NCBI GenBank assembly: GCA_964463485.1
Contig: CAYXDO010000130.1
Span: 1 to 32,961, forward strand
Origin: CAYXDO01 sp964463485
Lineage (GTDB): Bacteria; Myxococcota; Kuafuiibacteriia; Kuafuiibacteriales; Kuafuiibacteriaceae
Length of the DNA: 32,961 bases
Reading direction: 5' to 3'
Shown here: positions 23,408 through 32,961 of the stretch, one piece after another
How positions within the stretch are numbered: position 1 is the stretch's first letter
How the letters are laid out: the number at the start of each line of letters is the position of its first letter
Program-made: the position numbers and the translations under genes
Notes under the pieces: generated by a model
The model's input: the letters and a program-made list of their open reading frames with translations, nothing else
What the model was told of the DNA's origin: nothing
Databases searched by the model: none

Positions 23408-24832
23408 ATGAAGCGCGCCCTCTTGCTGCTGTGCCTGACCGCGGGCTGCGCCAGCTCGTCGGCACGATCGGGGATCGAAGCCCGCGACTTCGTTCACGCC
23501 GCGCTCGGATCGATCGCGATTCGACGCGTGTCCACGATCCTCGTCGTCGCTCCGCCGACCACCACCGAATCCAAGCTCGAGCTGTCCGCGTTCTCGCCAC
23601 CCCAGCTCGATCAGCCTCTCTCGGCGCGGATCGGCGGCGAGTCGTCCGTGGGCGACGCCGAACCGGTTCGCCGGCTGCTCTCGAATCGCCTCTCCGAGCT
23701 CGGCCTCGAACCGTGCGGATCCTCTACGACGGCCTCGGCCGCGGCCTCGATCGCGCCTGCCACCCTCCGAAACGCGCTCGCTGAAGCGTCGGGGTGTGAC
23801 GCTTTGTTGGTGGTGCGCGTCGTTCCCGTGGATCGCTTCGCCATCGACGAAGGCGCCGGCGTGGTCGTTCGTCAGACCGCGCTCGGCAAGGAGCGCATTC
23901 GGGACTTTCGCAGCGTGCCTCGCACGGGCCGCTTGATGGTCGGTCAGGCCTTCTTGTTCGATGTCGCCTCTGGAGCTCGAGTTTGGTCCCGGCAGGCCCC
24001 CGAGTTCCCCGAAGATGCGCGCCTTACGCTTGGCCATCCGTTCCTCGCCTACGGCCACGTGGATCCCGTGGGTGCGACCCCACTGTCGGGTGAGACGCTC
24101 GCGACCGCCGCGTCGAGTGCGTTCGTCGCGAACATGTTCGCGTCGTTCCCTCGGCGAACCGACGGATCCGCGGAGGGTCGCGCGGCGCTCGATCACGCCG
24201 CCACGACGACCGACGCCGACCGTGAAGATTGGCTCGACGAATCGCACGTCTTGGTGAGCGCCTCGGGAACGCTCTCGTTCGAGCCGTTCGACAGCGGTCT
24301 GACCTGGTTCGAGCAGCCGCTCGACACCATCGGCACCGGCGCCATCGCGCCGAGCGGTCGCTTCACGATCGCGCCGGTCTTGGGCTACCAGGCTGCGGGA
24401 GGCCGGATCTACGCGCTCGGGTTCTCGTGGTCACAAACCCGGGCCGACTTCGGGCGCACGTACCACCTCGACGCGCCGTCGGGTGATCGAACTGTGTCGG
24501 TGAAATCGCGCGGGGCCGATGGCGTAGGGCTGGACCTTCGCCTCGGGCAGCTCTTCGGCCCAGGGCCGCTGCGAGCGTTGTTGCCCGACGTGTTCATCGT
24601 TCCCACCGTGGGTGTGTTCGGGGAGAGCTGGACGCTCGAGGTGACCCCGAGCTCCGTCGCCGAAGACATTCGCCGATTCCGCGTCGGTGCGCTCGGCACG
24701 CTCGACGTGTGGCTGCGGCCGGGAGCTGCGGTGTTCGTGCGCGTGGGGCTCGAAGGGAGGCTAGGGCTCGACACCGAGCGCGGCGTTTACCTGGGCGGAG
24801 GCGGCTCTTTGGGCGCAGGCGTGTTTCTCTGA
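23408..24832 (+). CDS. lipoprotein of unknown function, 474 aa
   Basis: ATG 23408, five bases after the previous stop, so the two lipoprotein genes form an operon. MKRALLLLCLTAGC is a textbook lipoprotein signal with Cys14. Residues about 30-230 look like an alpha/beta domain (VSTILVVAPPTT; CDALLVVRVVPVDRFA; GQAFLFDVASGARVW). The C-terminal 200 residues alternate strands and Gly turns (GRIYALGFSWSQTRADF; GVGLDLRLGQLF; GVYLGGGGSLGAGVFL) and may form a membrane-associated barrel. I do not recognise the family. Confidence 0.78.
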   Translation: MKRALLLLCLTAGCASSSARSGIEARDFVHAALGSIAIRRVSTILVVAPPTTTESKLELSAFSPPQLDQPLSARIGGESSVGDAEPVRRLLSNRLSELGLEPCGSSTTASAAASIAPATLRNALAEASGCDALLVVRVVPVDRFAIDEGAGVVVRQTALGKERIRDFRSVPRTGRLMVGQAFLFDVASGARVWSRQAPEFPEDARLTLGHPFLAYGHVDPVGATPLSGETLATAASSAFVANMFASFPRRTDGSAEGRAALDHAATTTDADREDWLDESHVLVSASGTLSFEPFDSGLTWFEQPLDTIGTGAIAPSGRFTIAPVLGYQAAGGRIYALGFSWSQTRADFGRTYHLDAPSGDRTVSVKSRGADGVGLDLRLGQLFGPGPLRALLPDVFIVPTVGVFGESWTLEVTPSSVAEDIRRFRVGALGTLDVWLRPGAAVFVRVGLEGRLGLDTERGVYLGGGGSLGAGVFL

Positions 24833-24868
24833 GCCCAATTCGAAAGGACGAGCCCAGCTCGAAAGGAC
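24831..24868. repeat. 19-bp tandem duplication
   Basis: GAGCCCAATTCGAAAGGAC (24831-24849) is followed directly by GAGCCCAGCTCGAAAGGAC (24850-24868), two differences. It begins at the stop codon of the lipoprotein gene and lies before the FHA gene. No function is evident. Confidence 0.75.
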
Positions 24869-24916
24869 GTCCACGAACCGGCGAAGGTGCGTTCGCTGTG
24901 GTAGCTTGTTCGCTGC

Positions 24917-26683
24917 GTGGCGTACTTGACGCTCGTCCTCGAGAACCGCGAGGTCCGTAAGTTCGTGCTCGGCCGGAGCGTCACCACGATCGGGCGCTCC
25001 CAAGAGAACGACATCGTCATCAACAACCTCGCCCTTTCGCGCCAGCACGCCCAAGTGGAATTTCGTTCGGGTAATTACGCGGTTCAAGACCTCAAGAGCC
25101 AGAACGGAGTCTATGTCAACGGAAAGCGGATCCATGATCCCGTCGAGCTCGGAGATGGAGACCGCATCACGCTGGGAACGTATCAGTTCGTTTTCAAAGA
25201 CGAAGCCGGCAGCGTAGAGCGCCCGAAGGTCCGCGCCGCGCCCAAGCCCGTCCCGAGCCAGGCGCCTCCCCCACCTGAAGACGAAGAGCAAGACGAAAGC
25301 GTCCCGCTCTTGGTCCTCAAGTACAACGACATGGAGCTCCAGCGCTTCCCGTTGAAATCGGGCGATTGCACGGTCGGGCGCGCCAAGGAGTGCGACATTC
25401 AGATCCCCGAGCGTCGCCTCTCGCGAAACCACTGCCGCATCGTCCGTGACGATCGCGGTCGGGTGCGGCTCGAAGATCTCGGCAGTCAAAACGGAACCTA
25501 CGTGAATCGCCGTCGAATCCGCGGCAATCACGACCTGACCAACGGCGACGTGCTGAACTTCGCCGAGTACTCGATCCTTTTCCTGTCCCATTCGACCGAT
25601 TACTCCGGACCCGACTCCGTCCACGCGGGACAGGCTGTCCGCGCCATCAACCCTCGAAATGGCGACCGTGCTGGCAACGGAGACATCGCGATCGAAGAGA
25701 CGATGATGCCTCCAGCCTACGGAGACGAGTCCGACGAGCCGGTCAGACCAACCGAAGATTGGGAGGATCCAGAGCGCGACGCGACGCCTGCGCCGCCCGT
25801 GATGGCGCGGCCCCGAGAGCGAGACCGCCCGAGCGCTCCGCCCGCCGAGCGCTCGCGGCAGGCCCCCGAACGGGAACGTAAGGACGAGCGTAAGGAGGAC
25901 CGTAACAAGGAGCGGCCGAGCGCACCGGCTCGACCTGGGTTCGTCGGCGAGGCCAAAGGCGAGCCGATCGTCGAGCCGCCGGATCGCGCACGCGATCGAG
26001 CTCGGCGCCGCGGCGAGGAATCGAAGCCCGCCCCCGAGCGCCCCAAGCTCGAGCCCCCGAAGCGACGCGGAGCCTCCCAGCGACCTCCGCCCGTGGGCGA
26101 TCCGCGCTCACGCCCCAAACGATCGACCAAAGAGCGGACACGTCGTCCTGACGAGGTCGACGTGCCCGACCGCAACGAGATGCCCGCGCCCGATGAGGAT
26201 CTCGACGAGTGGTACAAGGCCAGGGACGAGAAATCGAACCTCTACGATCCCATCAATCGAGATCCGCCCGAAGACGAGTCGGCGCTCCTCAAACGCTCGC
26301 AGTCGTCGATCTCGCGCGTGCTCGAGCCGATGACGGTGAACAAACACGAGATCGACCACAACCTTCGAAAGAGAGCTCAGAAGCGCTCGTCTCGGCGGTT
26401 CTACGTCGAAGTCTTTCACGACGAAAAGAAGCTGTTCTCCGGTCCGTTGACCGAGCCCGTCACGATCTTGGGCAAGGACCCCGAGTCGGATATCCAGATC
26501 AAAGGGCGCTACGTCGCGGGTCGGCACAGCCTCTTCGTCATGGTCAGAGACTCGTTGTTGCTCGTGCGCCTCGGTTCTTCATCGGCCACGAGAGTGAACG
26601 GATTGCCCAAGCTCCAGGCGTTCCTGAAGGCCGGAGACATCGTTCAAATCGACGAGACGACGATAAAGATCGCCGAAGATTGA
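24917..26683 (+). CDS. triple-FHA domain protein
   Basis: 588 aa from GTG 24917. FHA1 (about 1-95) has GR (26-27), SRQH (41-44) and QNG; FHA2 (about 130-225) has GR (154-155), SRNH (169-172) and SQNG. Both keep the residues that bind phosphothreonine. A long disordered, charged linker (Arg/Glu/Pro-rich, about 260-460) follows. A third FHA-like fold (about 490-588) has GK for GR and AGRH for SxxH, so its binding site is probably dead. It is cytoplasmic, with no enzyme domain. Such proteins scaffold complexes around Ser/Thr kinases; a kinase gene exists at 1314-3692, but a link is only a guess. Confidence 0.93.
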   Translation: MAYLTLVLENREVRKFVLGRSVTTIGRSQENDIVINNLALSRQHAQVEFRSGNYAVQDLKSQNGVYVNGKRIHDPVELGDGDRITLGTYQFVFKDEAGSVERPKVRAAPKPVPSQAPPPPEDEEQDESVPLLVLKYNDMELQRFPLKSGDCTVGRAKECDIQIPERRLSRNHCRIVRDDRGRVRLEDLGSQNGTYVNRRRIRGNHDLTNGDVLNFAEYSILFLSHSTDYSGPDSVHAGQAVRAINPRNGDRAGNGDIAIEETMMPPAYGDESDEPVRPTEDWEDPERDATPAPPVMARPRERDRPSAPPAERSRQAPERERKDERKEDRNKERPSAPARPGFVGEAKGEPIVEPPDRARDRARRRGEESKPAPERPKLEPPKRRGASQRPPPVGDPRSRPKRSTKERTRRPDEVDVPDRNEMPAPDEDLDEWYKARDEKSNLYDPINRDPPEDESALLKRSQSSISRVLEPMTVNKHEIDHNLRKRAQKRSSRRFYVEVFHDEKKLFSGPLTEPVTILGKDPESDIQIKGRYVAGRHSLFVMVRDSLLLVRLGSSSATRVNGLPKLQAFLKAGDIVQIDETTIKIAED

Positions 26684-26738
26684 TCGAGCTCTCCGCCGCG
26701 CAGTTGACCCCGACCTCGGCTCGCGTTCTTCATCGCCC

Positions 26739-27926
<1,188 letters not shown>

Positions 27927-27962
27927 CGGGCGTGCTCGTTCGAACCTGCAACTTCGAGCGCT

Positions 27963-28964
27963 CTAGTCGTCTTCGAGGTCAGCCGCTGCGGCCGCGACCT
28001 CGTCCGCGGTCCAGCTGAGCTCGCCGGAGCCGGTGCAGCTTCCGGAGCCGTCGGCCATTACGGTGCAGTTCACTTCACCGTTCCCGCCCTTGTAGCTCAA
28101 GGAACCGCCGTTCTCGTTGGCGCTGATCTTCAGAACGTAGGTCACCTCGCTGCCGCCTCCGTCGTTGACGTAGACGAGGTACTCGAGCTCGCCGCTCGTG
28201 CTGCTGGCCGCGACACGCATGCCGCCTTTGGTCGACGCCTCGTGGCTCGCGCCGGCTTCGGTCCATTTCGCGGTCAGGTCCCACGCGGTGAGCATCTTCA
28301 GCGACCCGCCGGATCCGCCGAGCCCGATCTGAAGGCCTTCCGGAGCATCCATCTCGACCAACAGCGAGCCGTTCACGCAGTTGCCCTCGAAGCAGGCGTC
28401 AGCGAACGTCTCCTCCACGAGGTAGTAGAGCTTCGTCTGCGACACCTCGTACTCGCCGTCGATGTCGACCGAGCCCGTGCCACCGACGCACGACAGATCC
28501 ATCGAGAAGCTGAAGCTTCCTTCGGCGCTTCCGTCCGTACCGACGCTCCCAGAACCACTGATATCCGCGGGGTTGAAACAGCCGCCCGCGCTGAGATCGA
28601 CGTCCGCGGAGATGTCCGCCTGGCCAAACCGCCGCGCCGCGAGCTTCTCCGGCGAGCCCCGCATCGCGATCGAATTCGCGATGTGGTTCTTGAGCAGGTT
28701 GGCCGGGTGCAGCCGCGACCACTTCGCGTCCGCCATGGTGAGACCGACACCGCCAGTGAACGCCGAGCTTCCGCCCGCGACCTTGAGCGCCGGGTTGGAC
28801 GCATCTCGCGACTCACTCGCTTTGAGCATCGTGGACTTGTCGCTCACGCTGCCGCTCGGGCTGTCGAAGTCCGCTTTGACCTGGTCAATATCCGGGCCGC
28901 CCCCGCACGCCGTGACCGCCAAGGTCCCTGCGAGAGTGATCCCTTTGAGAAGATTTCGTATCAT
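27963..28964 (-). CDS. lipoprotein of unknown function, 333 aa
   Basis: ATG 28964 with GGAGGA about eight bases upstream. The signal peptide MIRNLLKGITLAGTLAVTAC ends in a lipobox with Cys20, followed by GGG. The mature part is rich in Gly, Ser and Asp, with paired Cys (GGCFNPADIS...LSCVGG; ACFEGNCVNG; VNCTVMADGSGSCTG) and repeated strand-like segments, suggesting a beta-sandwich or barrel held by disulfides. It ends in an acidic helix (ADEVAAAAADLEDD). No family is recognised. It converges on kbl with only 36 bp between stops. Confidence 0.82.
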   Translation of the reverse strand: MIRNLLKGITLAGTLAVTACGGGPDIDQVKADFDSPSGSVSDKSTMLKASESRDASNPALKVAGGSSAFTGGVGLTMADAKWSRLHPANLLKNHIANSIAMRGSPEKLAARRFGQADISADVDLSAGGCFNPADISGSGSVGTDGSAEGSFSFSMDLSCVGGTGSVDIDGEYEVSQTKLYYLVEETFADACFEGNCVNGSLLVEMDAPEGLQIGLGGSGGSLKMLTAWDLTAKWTEAGASHEASTKGGMRVAASSTSGELEYLVYVNDGGGSEVTYVLKISANENGGSLSYKGGNGEVNCTVMADGSGSCTGSGELSWTADEVAAAAADLEDD

Positions 28965-29129
28965 CGAATGTTCCTCCGTCCCTCGGGACGTCGAGCCGTG
29001 TCTCCAACGTCAGGTCACCGCGGCAGGCTCGACCGGCGACGACCCAAAACCTGGCGCAATCTACCCTCATCTCGAAGGTTCGGTGAAATCGTTTTCCGCG
29101 GTGATCGCTCGCACCGGGAGAAGGCCGAG

Positions 29130-30971
29130 CTATGCGGTCTCGCCCGTGATTCGGAAGACCTCTTCGTAGGTCGTGATGCCTTGGGCCAGCTTGCGGATCG
29201 CGGCCTGGCGCAGCGTGGTCATTCCGTCCGCCACCGCCGCCTTCGAGATCTCCTTGCTGTCCTTGCCTTCGTTGATGAGCTTCCGGATCTTCACCGACAC
29301 ATCGAGCATCTCGAAGATGCCGGTTCGGCCGTAGAGGCCGGTGTGCCGACAACGCACACATCCCTCCCCAATCTTCACCGGCAGCCGGCGCTTCTCACCC
29401 GGGTTGAGCGGAATGCCGAGCGCGATGACTTGCTCCTCGGACAGGACCTTCTCGATCGCGCACTCCGTGCACACTTTGCGCATCAACCGCTGCGCGAGCA
29501 CGCCGGTGAGGACCGACGACAACAAGAAGGGCTCCACCTCGAGCTCGAGCATGCGTGACACCGACGAAGCCGTGTCGTTCGTGTGCAGGGTCGAGAACAC
29601 GAGGTGCCCAGTGAGGGACGACTGCACGGTCATCGACGCCGTCTCGCGATCCCGGATCTCGCCGACCATGATGATGTCGGGGTCTTGGCGCAGAATCGTC
29701 CGGAGCGCCGCGGAGAAGGTCACGTCGATCTTGGTCTGCACCGCCACCTGATTCAGCGGCTCGTAGACCATCTCGATGGGGTCCTCGACGGTCACGATGT
29801 TCACGTCGGGCTTCGCGAGATATTTCAACGTGGAGTAGAGCGTCGTCGTCTTGCCGCTTCCGGTCGGGCCGGTGACCAACACGAGCCCGTGCGGCTGCTG
29901 AATCCACCGTTCGTAGGTGTCACGCTCCTTCTGCGTGAAGCCAAGGTCGATCACCTCGGCCAGGAGCACTTGCGGGTCGAAGATACGAACGACGATCTTC
30001 TCGCCGAACGCGGTCGGCAGCGACGACACACGAAGCTCGATCTCGCGCTCCCCGCGCTGCGTCTTGATACGGCCGTCCTGCGGGCGCCGCTTCTCCGCGA
30101 TGTCCATACGCGCCAAGATCTTGATGCGCGCGATGAATGCCGGATGTACCGCCGCGGGGATCTCGTTGATGTCGTGCAGCACGCCGTCGATGCGCAGCCG
30201 GAGGCGCGAGATCTCGCGCTTCGGTTCGATGTGAATGTCGCTCGCTCGGTTGTCGAACGCGGCGTTCAGCAAGTACTCCACCGCCGCGACGATCTTCTGG
30301 TCGCTTGGGTCGATCTCTTCGGAGCTTCGAACCCGAACGAGCTGCTCGAGGTTGAGCAGCTTGGCGCCGGCATCCAGGTCGGTGACGGCCGCGCTCACCG
30401 CCCGGTGGAAGCCGTAGACCTGCGAGATCACGTTGACGATGTCCTTCTTGCTCGAGACGACCGCGGAGACTTCCGTACCAGTCGCCCGCGAGAACTCCTC
30501 GAGCGCCGCCGTGTCGTACGGGTCGCAGATGGCGACGGTGAGCTGATTTCCAGCTTTCTTGAGCGGCAGGAGCAAGTGCTTGGCCGCGAAGCCCTTCGGG
30601 AGCGACTTCGTGATCAAGCCCATGTCGAGCTCGAGGTTGTCGATCTTCTTGTACGGGATGCCGGTGGCCTGGGACAGGAGCTGCGCGATGATGTCCTCGT
30701 CGATGATTCGACCGCGCGCGTCGGGGTGCTGAATCTTCGCGGCCTCCACGAGCTCGGGGGGCGACACGATGTAGTCCTTGTTGGTCTTGAGCGCGTTGGG
30801 CCCGAACTTCTCGCGAAGGAACTTCGTGCGCAGGGTCTCCTCCTTGGCGAGGAGGTCCTGCATCTCCGGCTCGGCGACGGCGCCGGCCTCCCGGAGGAGG
30901 CTCAACATCATCTCGAAGTTGAAGACGGGTCCTCTGGTGCGGGATCGCGGCGCAGGGGGCACGATGCTCAT
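29130..30971 (-). CDS. GspE/PilB-family secretion or pilus ATPase
   Basis: 613 aa. The N-terminal 200 residues form a GspE/PilB-type N-domain (IIAQLLSQATGIPYKKIDN). The motor has Walker A GPTGSGKTT (about 366-374), the Asp box VTVEDP, Walker B IIMVGEIRDRETA and the His box STLHTND. A zinc-binding tetracysteine pair (CTEC near 498, CVRC near 537) is typical of GspE/PilB and absent from the retraction ATPase PilT, so it should drive assembly. No pilin, PilC, PilQ or other secretion genes lie in the window, so this is a solitary paralogue. Some relatives bind c-di-GMP by the N-domain, but I cannot see the motif clearly here. Confidence 0.93.
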   Translation of the reverse strand: MSIVPPAPRSRTRGPVFNFEMMLSLLREAGAVAEPEMQDLLAKEETLRTKFLREKFGPNALKTNKDYIVSPPELVEAAKIQHPDARGRIIDEDIIAQLLSQATGIPYKKIDNLELDMGLITKSLPKGFAAKHLLLPLKKAGNQLTVAICDPYDTAALEEFSRATGTEVSAVVSSKKDIVNVISQVYGFHRAVSAAVTDLDAGAKLLNLEQLVRVRSSEEIDPSDQKIVAAVEYLLNAAFDNRASDIHIEPKREISRLRLRIDGVLHDINEIPAAVHPAFIARIKILARMDIAEKRRPQDGRIKTQRGEREIELRVSSLPTAFGEKIVVRIFDPQVLLAEVIDLGFTQKERDTYERWIQQPHGLVLVTGPTGSGKTTTLYSTLKYLAKPDVNIVTVEDPIEMVYEPLNQVAVQTKIDVTFSAALRTILRQDPDIIMVGEIRDRETASMTVQSSLTGHLVFSTLHTNDTASSVSRMLELEVEPFLLSSVLTGVLAQRLMRKVCTECAIEKVLSEEQVIALGIPLNPGEKRRLPVKIGEGCVRCRHTGLYGRTGIFEMLDVSVKIRKLINEGKDSKEISKAAVADGMTTLRQAAIRKLAQGITTYEEVFRITGETA

Positions 30972-31299
30972 GCTAGAGCACCCCCCGCGTCGGAGTCTCC
31001 ATTTTTGGTCACGACCCCGGAAACCGGAGCAAAGCGCGGCGTGACGTTCGCCGAGAAACCCGAAGCGCGCGGCGGTCCGAACGTCCGCCTTTCGAAATCA
31101 GACTTCCAAAATCAGTCTTGGTTCCTGAGCTACTGCTTCCGAAAGTCGTCGAGCGCCGCGAAGATTCTTCTCGAAGCCCACCATCTCGTTCCGGACCTAC
31201 AGCCTCAAGTCTATGGTCTGCGAGGCCGGTTCGAGTTGCGCGCATCAGGCTGAGGCCCGTCGGCCGCGCTGTGCTCATCGTCCGCTCGGGCCTCCGGCA
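30972..31299. other. intergenic region without a recognisable feature
   Basis: This 328-bp stretch between the ATPase start and the end of the Uma2-type gene shows no convincing gene, promoter or repeat. A short minus-strand frame at 31098-31184 (28 aa, MVGFEKNLRGARRLSEAVAQ...) has a coding-like composition but no other support. A small inverted repeat (AGACT/AGTCT) is near 31101-31118. Confidence 0.6.
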
Positions 31300-32193
31300 T
31301 CAGGCCTCGGGGTCGATGCCGAGCGCCCGCAGCTTCGCGGCCAAAGCCGCAGCTCGGTCAAGGGCGGCCTGTTTCTCTGCGACCGCGAGCGCTGCGTTCC
31401 GCTCTGCGTCCGCGGCCTTTTTCTCTGCGTCCGCGGCCTTTCTCTCTGCGTCCGCGGCCTTTCTCTCTGCGTCCGCGGCCTCCTGCTTTGCGCCTGCCGC
31501 CTCGCGTTCGGCGAGTGTCTTCTCGACCTCGAGCTTACGCGCGCGCGCGAGCTGTGTATCGGCGTCCACGAGGAGCTCGTCCGCGTCGTAGACCTGCACC
31601 TTGAAGCCCACCTTCTGCCACTGCACCGGCGGTAGCACCCTGAAGCTCAAGCCCGGCACGCTCCAGGATTCAACTCGGCCTTGCGCGTCGAGCGGAACCA
31701 CGACGTATTTCCCGTCGTCACCGAGCCGGTAGAGCTCGAACGTCCGCGGGTCATCGAGCTCGGGGAAGAGGAGCGCGAACTCAGGCACGCCGTTCGCTTC
31801 GTTGAGCGCCTTCTGGTGAATCGTGTCCTTCTTCTCGCGCCGCGGATCATTCGTGCTGACGACCTCGACGACGAGCTTCAAATCGTCGGCGACAATCGTC
31901 GCTGGATCCTCGGTCCTCGCGAGCGCGGCATCGCAGAAAAAGACCTTCTGGAGCCCCGTATCGAGCGCAAAGTACCAAACGGGGTTGTCGTTCAAGACTC
32001 GCAAGCGACGGCTGCGAGCGACCGTTTCGAACGCCTCCGCGAGCTTTCGCCCGGTTGCGTTGTGTTTTTCCGATCCGGGCACGTCCAGGTCGGCATCGAT
32101 CTCCGGATCCGGGACCGCATGGACTCGGCGCTCCAGCTTCTGGACGGCTCGAACCGGATGTGGCTGGCGAACCAGTGATCGCGCTTGAACCAT
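31300..32193 (-). CDS. Uma2-family (PD-(D/E)XK-like) protein with C-terminal Ala-rich coiled coil
   Basis: 297 aa from ATG 32193. The centre matches the Uma2/DUF820 nuclease-like fold: VWYFALDTGLQKVFFCDAAL, then LKLVVEVVSTNDPRREKKDT and a Lys-rich helix (HQKALNEANGVPEFALLFPE), giving the spaced Asp, Glu-x-Val-x-Ser and Lys of the family. The C-terminal third (about 205-297) is a long charged helix with repeated AERKAAD heptads, probably a coiled coil, encoded partly by a 21-bp DNA repeat. Uma2 proteins are widespread and multi-copy, and their biological role is uncertain. The first 40 residues match less well and the true start could differ. Confidence 0.78.
   Translation of the reverse strand: MVQARSLVRQPHPVRAVQKLERRVHAVPDPEIDADLDVPGSEKHNATGRKLAEAFETVARSRRLRVLNDNPVWYFALDTGLQKVFFCDAALARTEDPATIVADDLKLVVEVVSTNDPRREKKDTIHQKALNEANGVPEFALLFPELDDPRTFELYRLGDDGKYVVVPLDAQGRVESWSVPGLSFRVLPPVQWQKVGFKVQVYDADELLVDADTQLARARKLEVEKTLAEREAAGAKQEAADAERKAADAERKAADAEKKAADAERNAALAVAEKQAALDRAAALAAKLRALGIDPEA
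31402..31485 (-). repeat. 21-bp in-frame tandem repeat in the Uma2-type gene
   Basis: Four 21-bp units (31402-31422, 31423-31443, 31444-31464, 31465-31485), each starting CTCTGCGTCCGCGGCC on the plus strand, encode the Ala/Glu/Lys heptads of the coiled coil. Unit length equals one heptad, so copy change adjusts helix length by exactly seven residues. Confidence 0.9.
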
Positions 32194-32301
32194 GACTCAG
32201 CTTCACCCACGACCCATACCCAGTCAACCGTCGAGGTCCCAGGGCCATCGAACAGACTGATGGCATCCGCCGCCATTCGCCTGGCGGTCGTCCGGATGAA
32301 C

Positions 32302-32523
32302 TCAGGCGGCTGCCTTCAACTCAGCAGCTCGCTGAGAGAGGCTCCGAAACTCATGCCGTGCATGCTCCACCAAGAGCCTCGAAGCGACAGGCCGATCACG
32401 TCGCTGGATATCGGCCTGGGTGTTTTTGCCGTCGACCCACGTTTCGACGATGAGTTGTTGAAAGTGAGCGCCGACTCGCTGGGAGTGCCCCTGGATTCTC
32501 AGGAGCGCTTGGCCGTCGCTCAC
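32302..32523 (-). CDS. possible small hypothetical protein or gene remnant
   Basis: A frame of 73 aa from GTG 32523 (MSDGQALLRIQGHSQRVGAH...), ending in a helix (FRSLSQRAAELKAAA). The frame is open further upstream to 32616 with natural-looking sequence (HTAQHFSIDYGGGRGCYGRL) but no ATG, GTG or TTG start there and a stop at 32617-32619. This could be a real gene with an unusual start, or the 3' part of a frameshifted gene. The rest of 32194-32771 has no clear gene; another coding-like patch on the minus strand, from 32276 (MAADAISLFDGPGTSTVDWV), runs into the Uma2-type gene in a different frame. I recognise no family. Confidence 0.35.
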   Translation of the reverse strand: MSDGQALLRIQGHSQRVGAHFQQLIVETWVDGKNTQADIQRRDRPVASRLLVEHARHEFRSLSQRAAELKAAA

Positions 32524-32771
32524 GAAGAGCCGTCCGTAACAGCCTCGGCCTCCGCCGTAATCGATGCTGAAGTGCTGGGCCGTGTGGGACGACCCGAGCG
32601 CAAAGTCGTGGCCAACTCACCCAGGGCGCAGAGTAAGTAGCCTATCCGGGGATCGAGCGAACGCGGGCGACCTGAGCTCGCTGACGGCCCCGCGCTCTCC
32701 GCGGTGTTCGCGAGGTCCGTCGAGTCACCTCCTGAGTTGCGATAGGGCAGGCAACCAGGTAAGCTCGTGTG

Positions 32772-32961
32772 ATGAGCAGTCACGCCCGCCAGGCGGAGCC
32801 CGGGAGGTTCACGGTCGACGACATCCTCCCCAAGGACCGCTACGAGCTCTCAGACGGCCGCAAAATCTATTGCGCTCCGACGGGGGGCGATGGGTCCTCG
32901 ACCGTGGCCCTAGCAGCCTGCGGGAGATTGGATTTGGTTTGCGACAACCAAATCGGAAATA
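32772..32961 (+). CDS. possible second Uma2-family protein, 5' part cut by window end
   Basis: From ATG 32772 the frame reads MSSHARQAEPGRFTVDDILP, then KDRYELSDGRKIYCAPTGGD, and stays open to the last base (63 codons). The FTVDDIL...RYELSDGRKIYCAP arrangement matches the start of Uma2/DUF820 proteins (a short helix, then RYELidGE-like strands). The catalytic part lies outside the window, so the assignment rests on the N-terminus only. Its context, near the Uma2-type gene at 31300-32193 but in the opposite direction, fits the multi-copy habit of the family. Confidence 0.5.
   Translation, partial: MSSHARQAEPGRFTVDDILPKDRYELSDGRKIYCAPTGGDGSSTVALAACGRLDLVCDNQIGN

Noticed and set aside
31098..31184. 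28-codon minus-strand frame (MVGFEKNLRG...)
   Set aside because: The composition looks coding, but it is too short, with no ribosome-binding site or recognised family.
31200..31260. Possible tRNA, suggested by GGTTCGAGT near 31227
   Set aside because: No acceptor stem, anticodon arm or D-arm can be fitted around it.

Overview
The window is GC-rich DNA that looks like a myxobacterium (Myxococcota). The grounds are a serine/threonine kinase with a PEGA-type tail, a secreted protein ending in a MYXO-CTERM sorting tail, a MopE-type metal-binding motif, REC-PilZ and cNMP-GGDEF signalling proteins, a multi-FHA protein, many lipoproteins and many small repeats. No rRNA, tRNA, phage or complete insertion sequence was seen. 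Two 100-base N runs (14404-14503 and 22277-22376) are scaffold gaps, both inside tandem repeats.

Layout. 1-1313: a 43-bp hairpin repeat, one unknown gene, and a dispersed GCAGGCA/TGCCTGC repeat. 1314-3692: the kinase. 3693-3956: a dispersed GGGCAC/GAGCAC repeat between convergent genes. 3957-9506 (minus): an apparent operon of a giant MYXO-CTERM surface protein, a cNMP-GGDEF cyclase and a propeller-like lipoprotein. 9598-11009 (plus): two coupled unknown genes, then a second copy of the dispersed repeat. 11312-14094 (minus): REC-pseudoREC-PilZ protein and acyl-CoA dehydrogenase. 14112-14580: repeats around a gap. 14585-16000 (minus): an NtrC-family response regulator.

16001-16434 is the most interesting stretch. 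The plus strand has a correctly spaced sigma-54 promoter, three stem-loops (two with runs of 7 and 8 cytosines in their loops) and an intrinsic terminator, with no gene. It reads as a small RNA of about 170 nt divergent from the sigma-54 activator gene, and it resembles in design the Pxr developmental sRNA of Myxococcus xanthus.

16435-18441 (minus): methyltransferase, HAD phosphatase and small outer-membrane protein with overlapping ends. 18525-20484 (plus): a YfgM-like/BamB-like pair. 20670-21470: an ECF-like sigma factor. 21584-22036: a Nudix hydrolase. 22111-22138: a 28-bp dif-like Xer site in a local AT-rich patch, followed by an 18-bp tandem array and a gap. 22473-24832: two lipoproteins. 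24917-27926: a triple-FHA protein and glycine C-acetyltransferase. 27963-30971 (minus): a lipoprotein and a GspE/PilB ATPase. 31300-32961: a Uma2-family protein, a decayed-looking stretch and the start of a second possible Uma2-type gene cut by the window edge.

Themes. Phospho-signalling (STPK, FHA, response regulators) and c-di-GMP (GGDEF maker, PilZ receptor, and a pilus/secretion-type ATPase as a possible client) recur, but nothing in the sequence shows that these genes act on each other.
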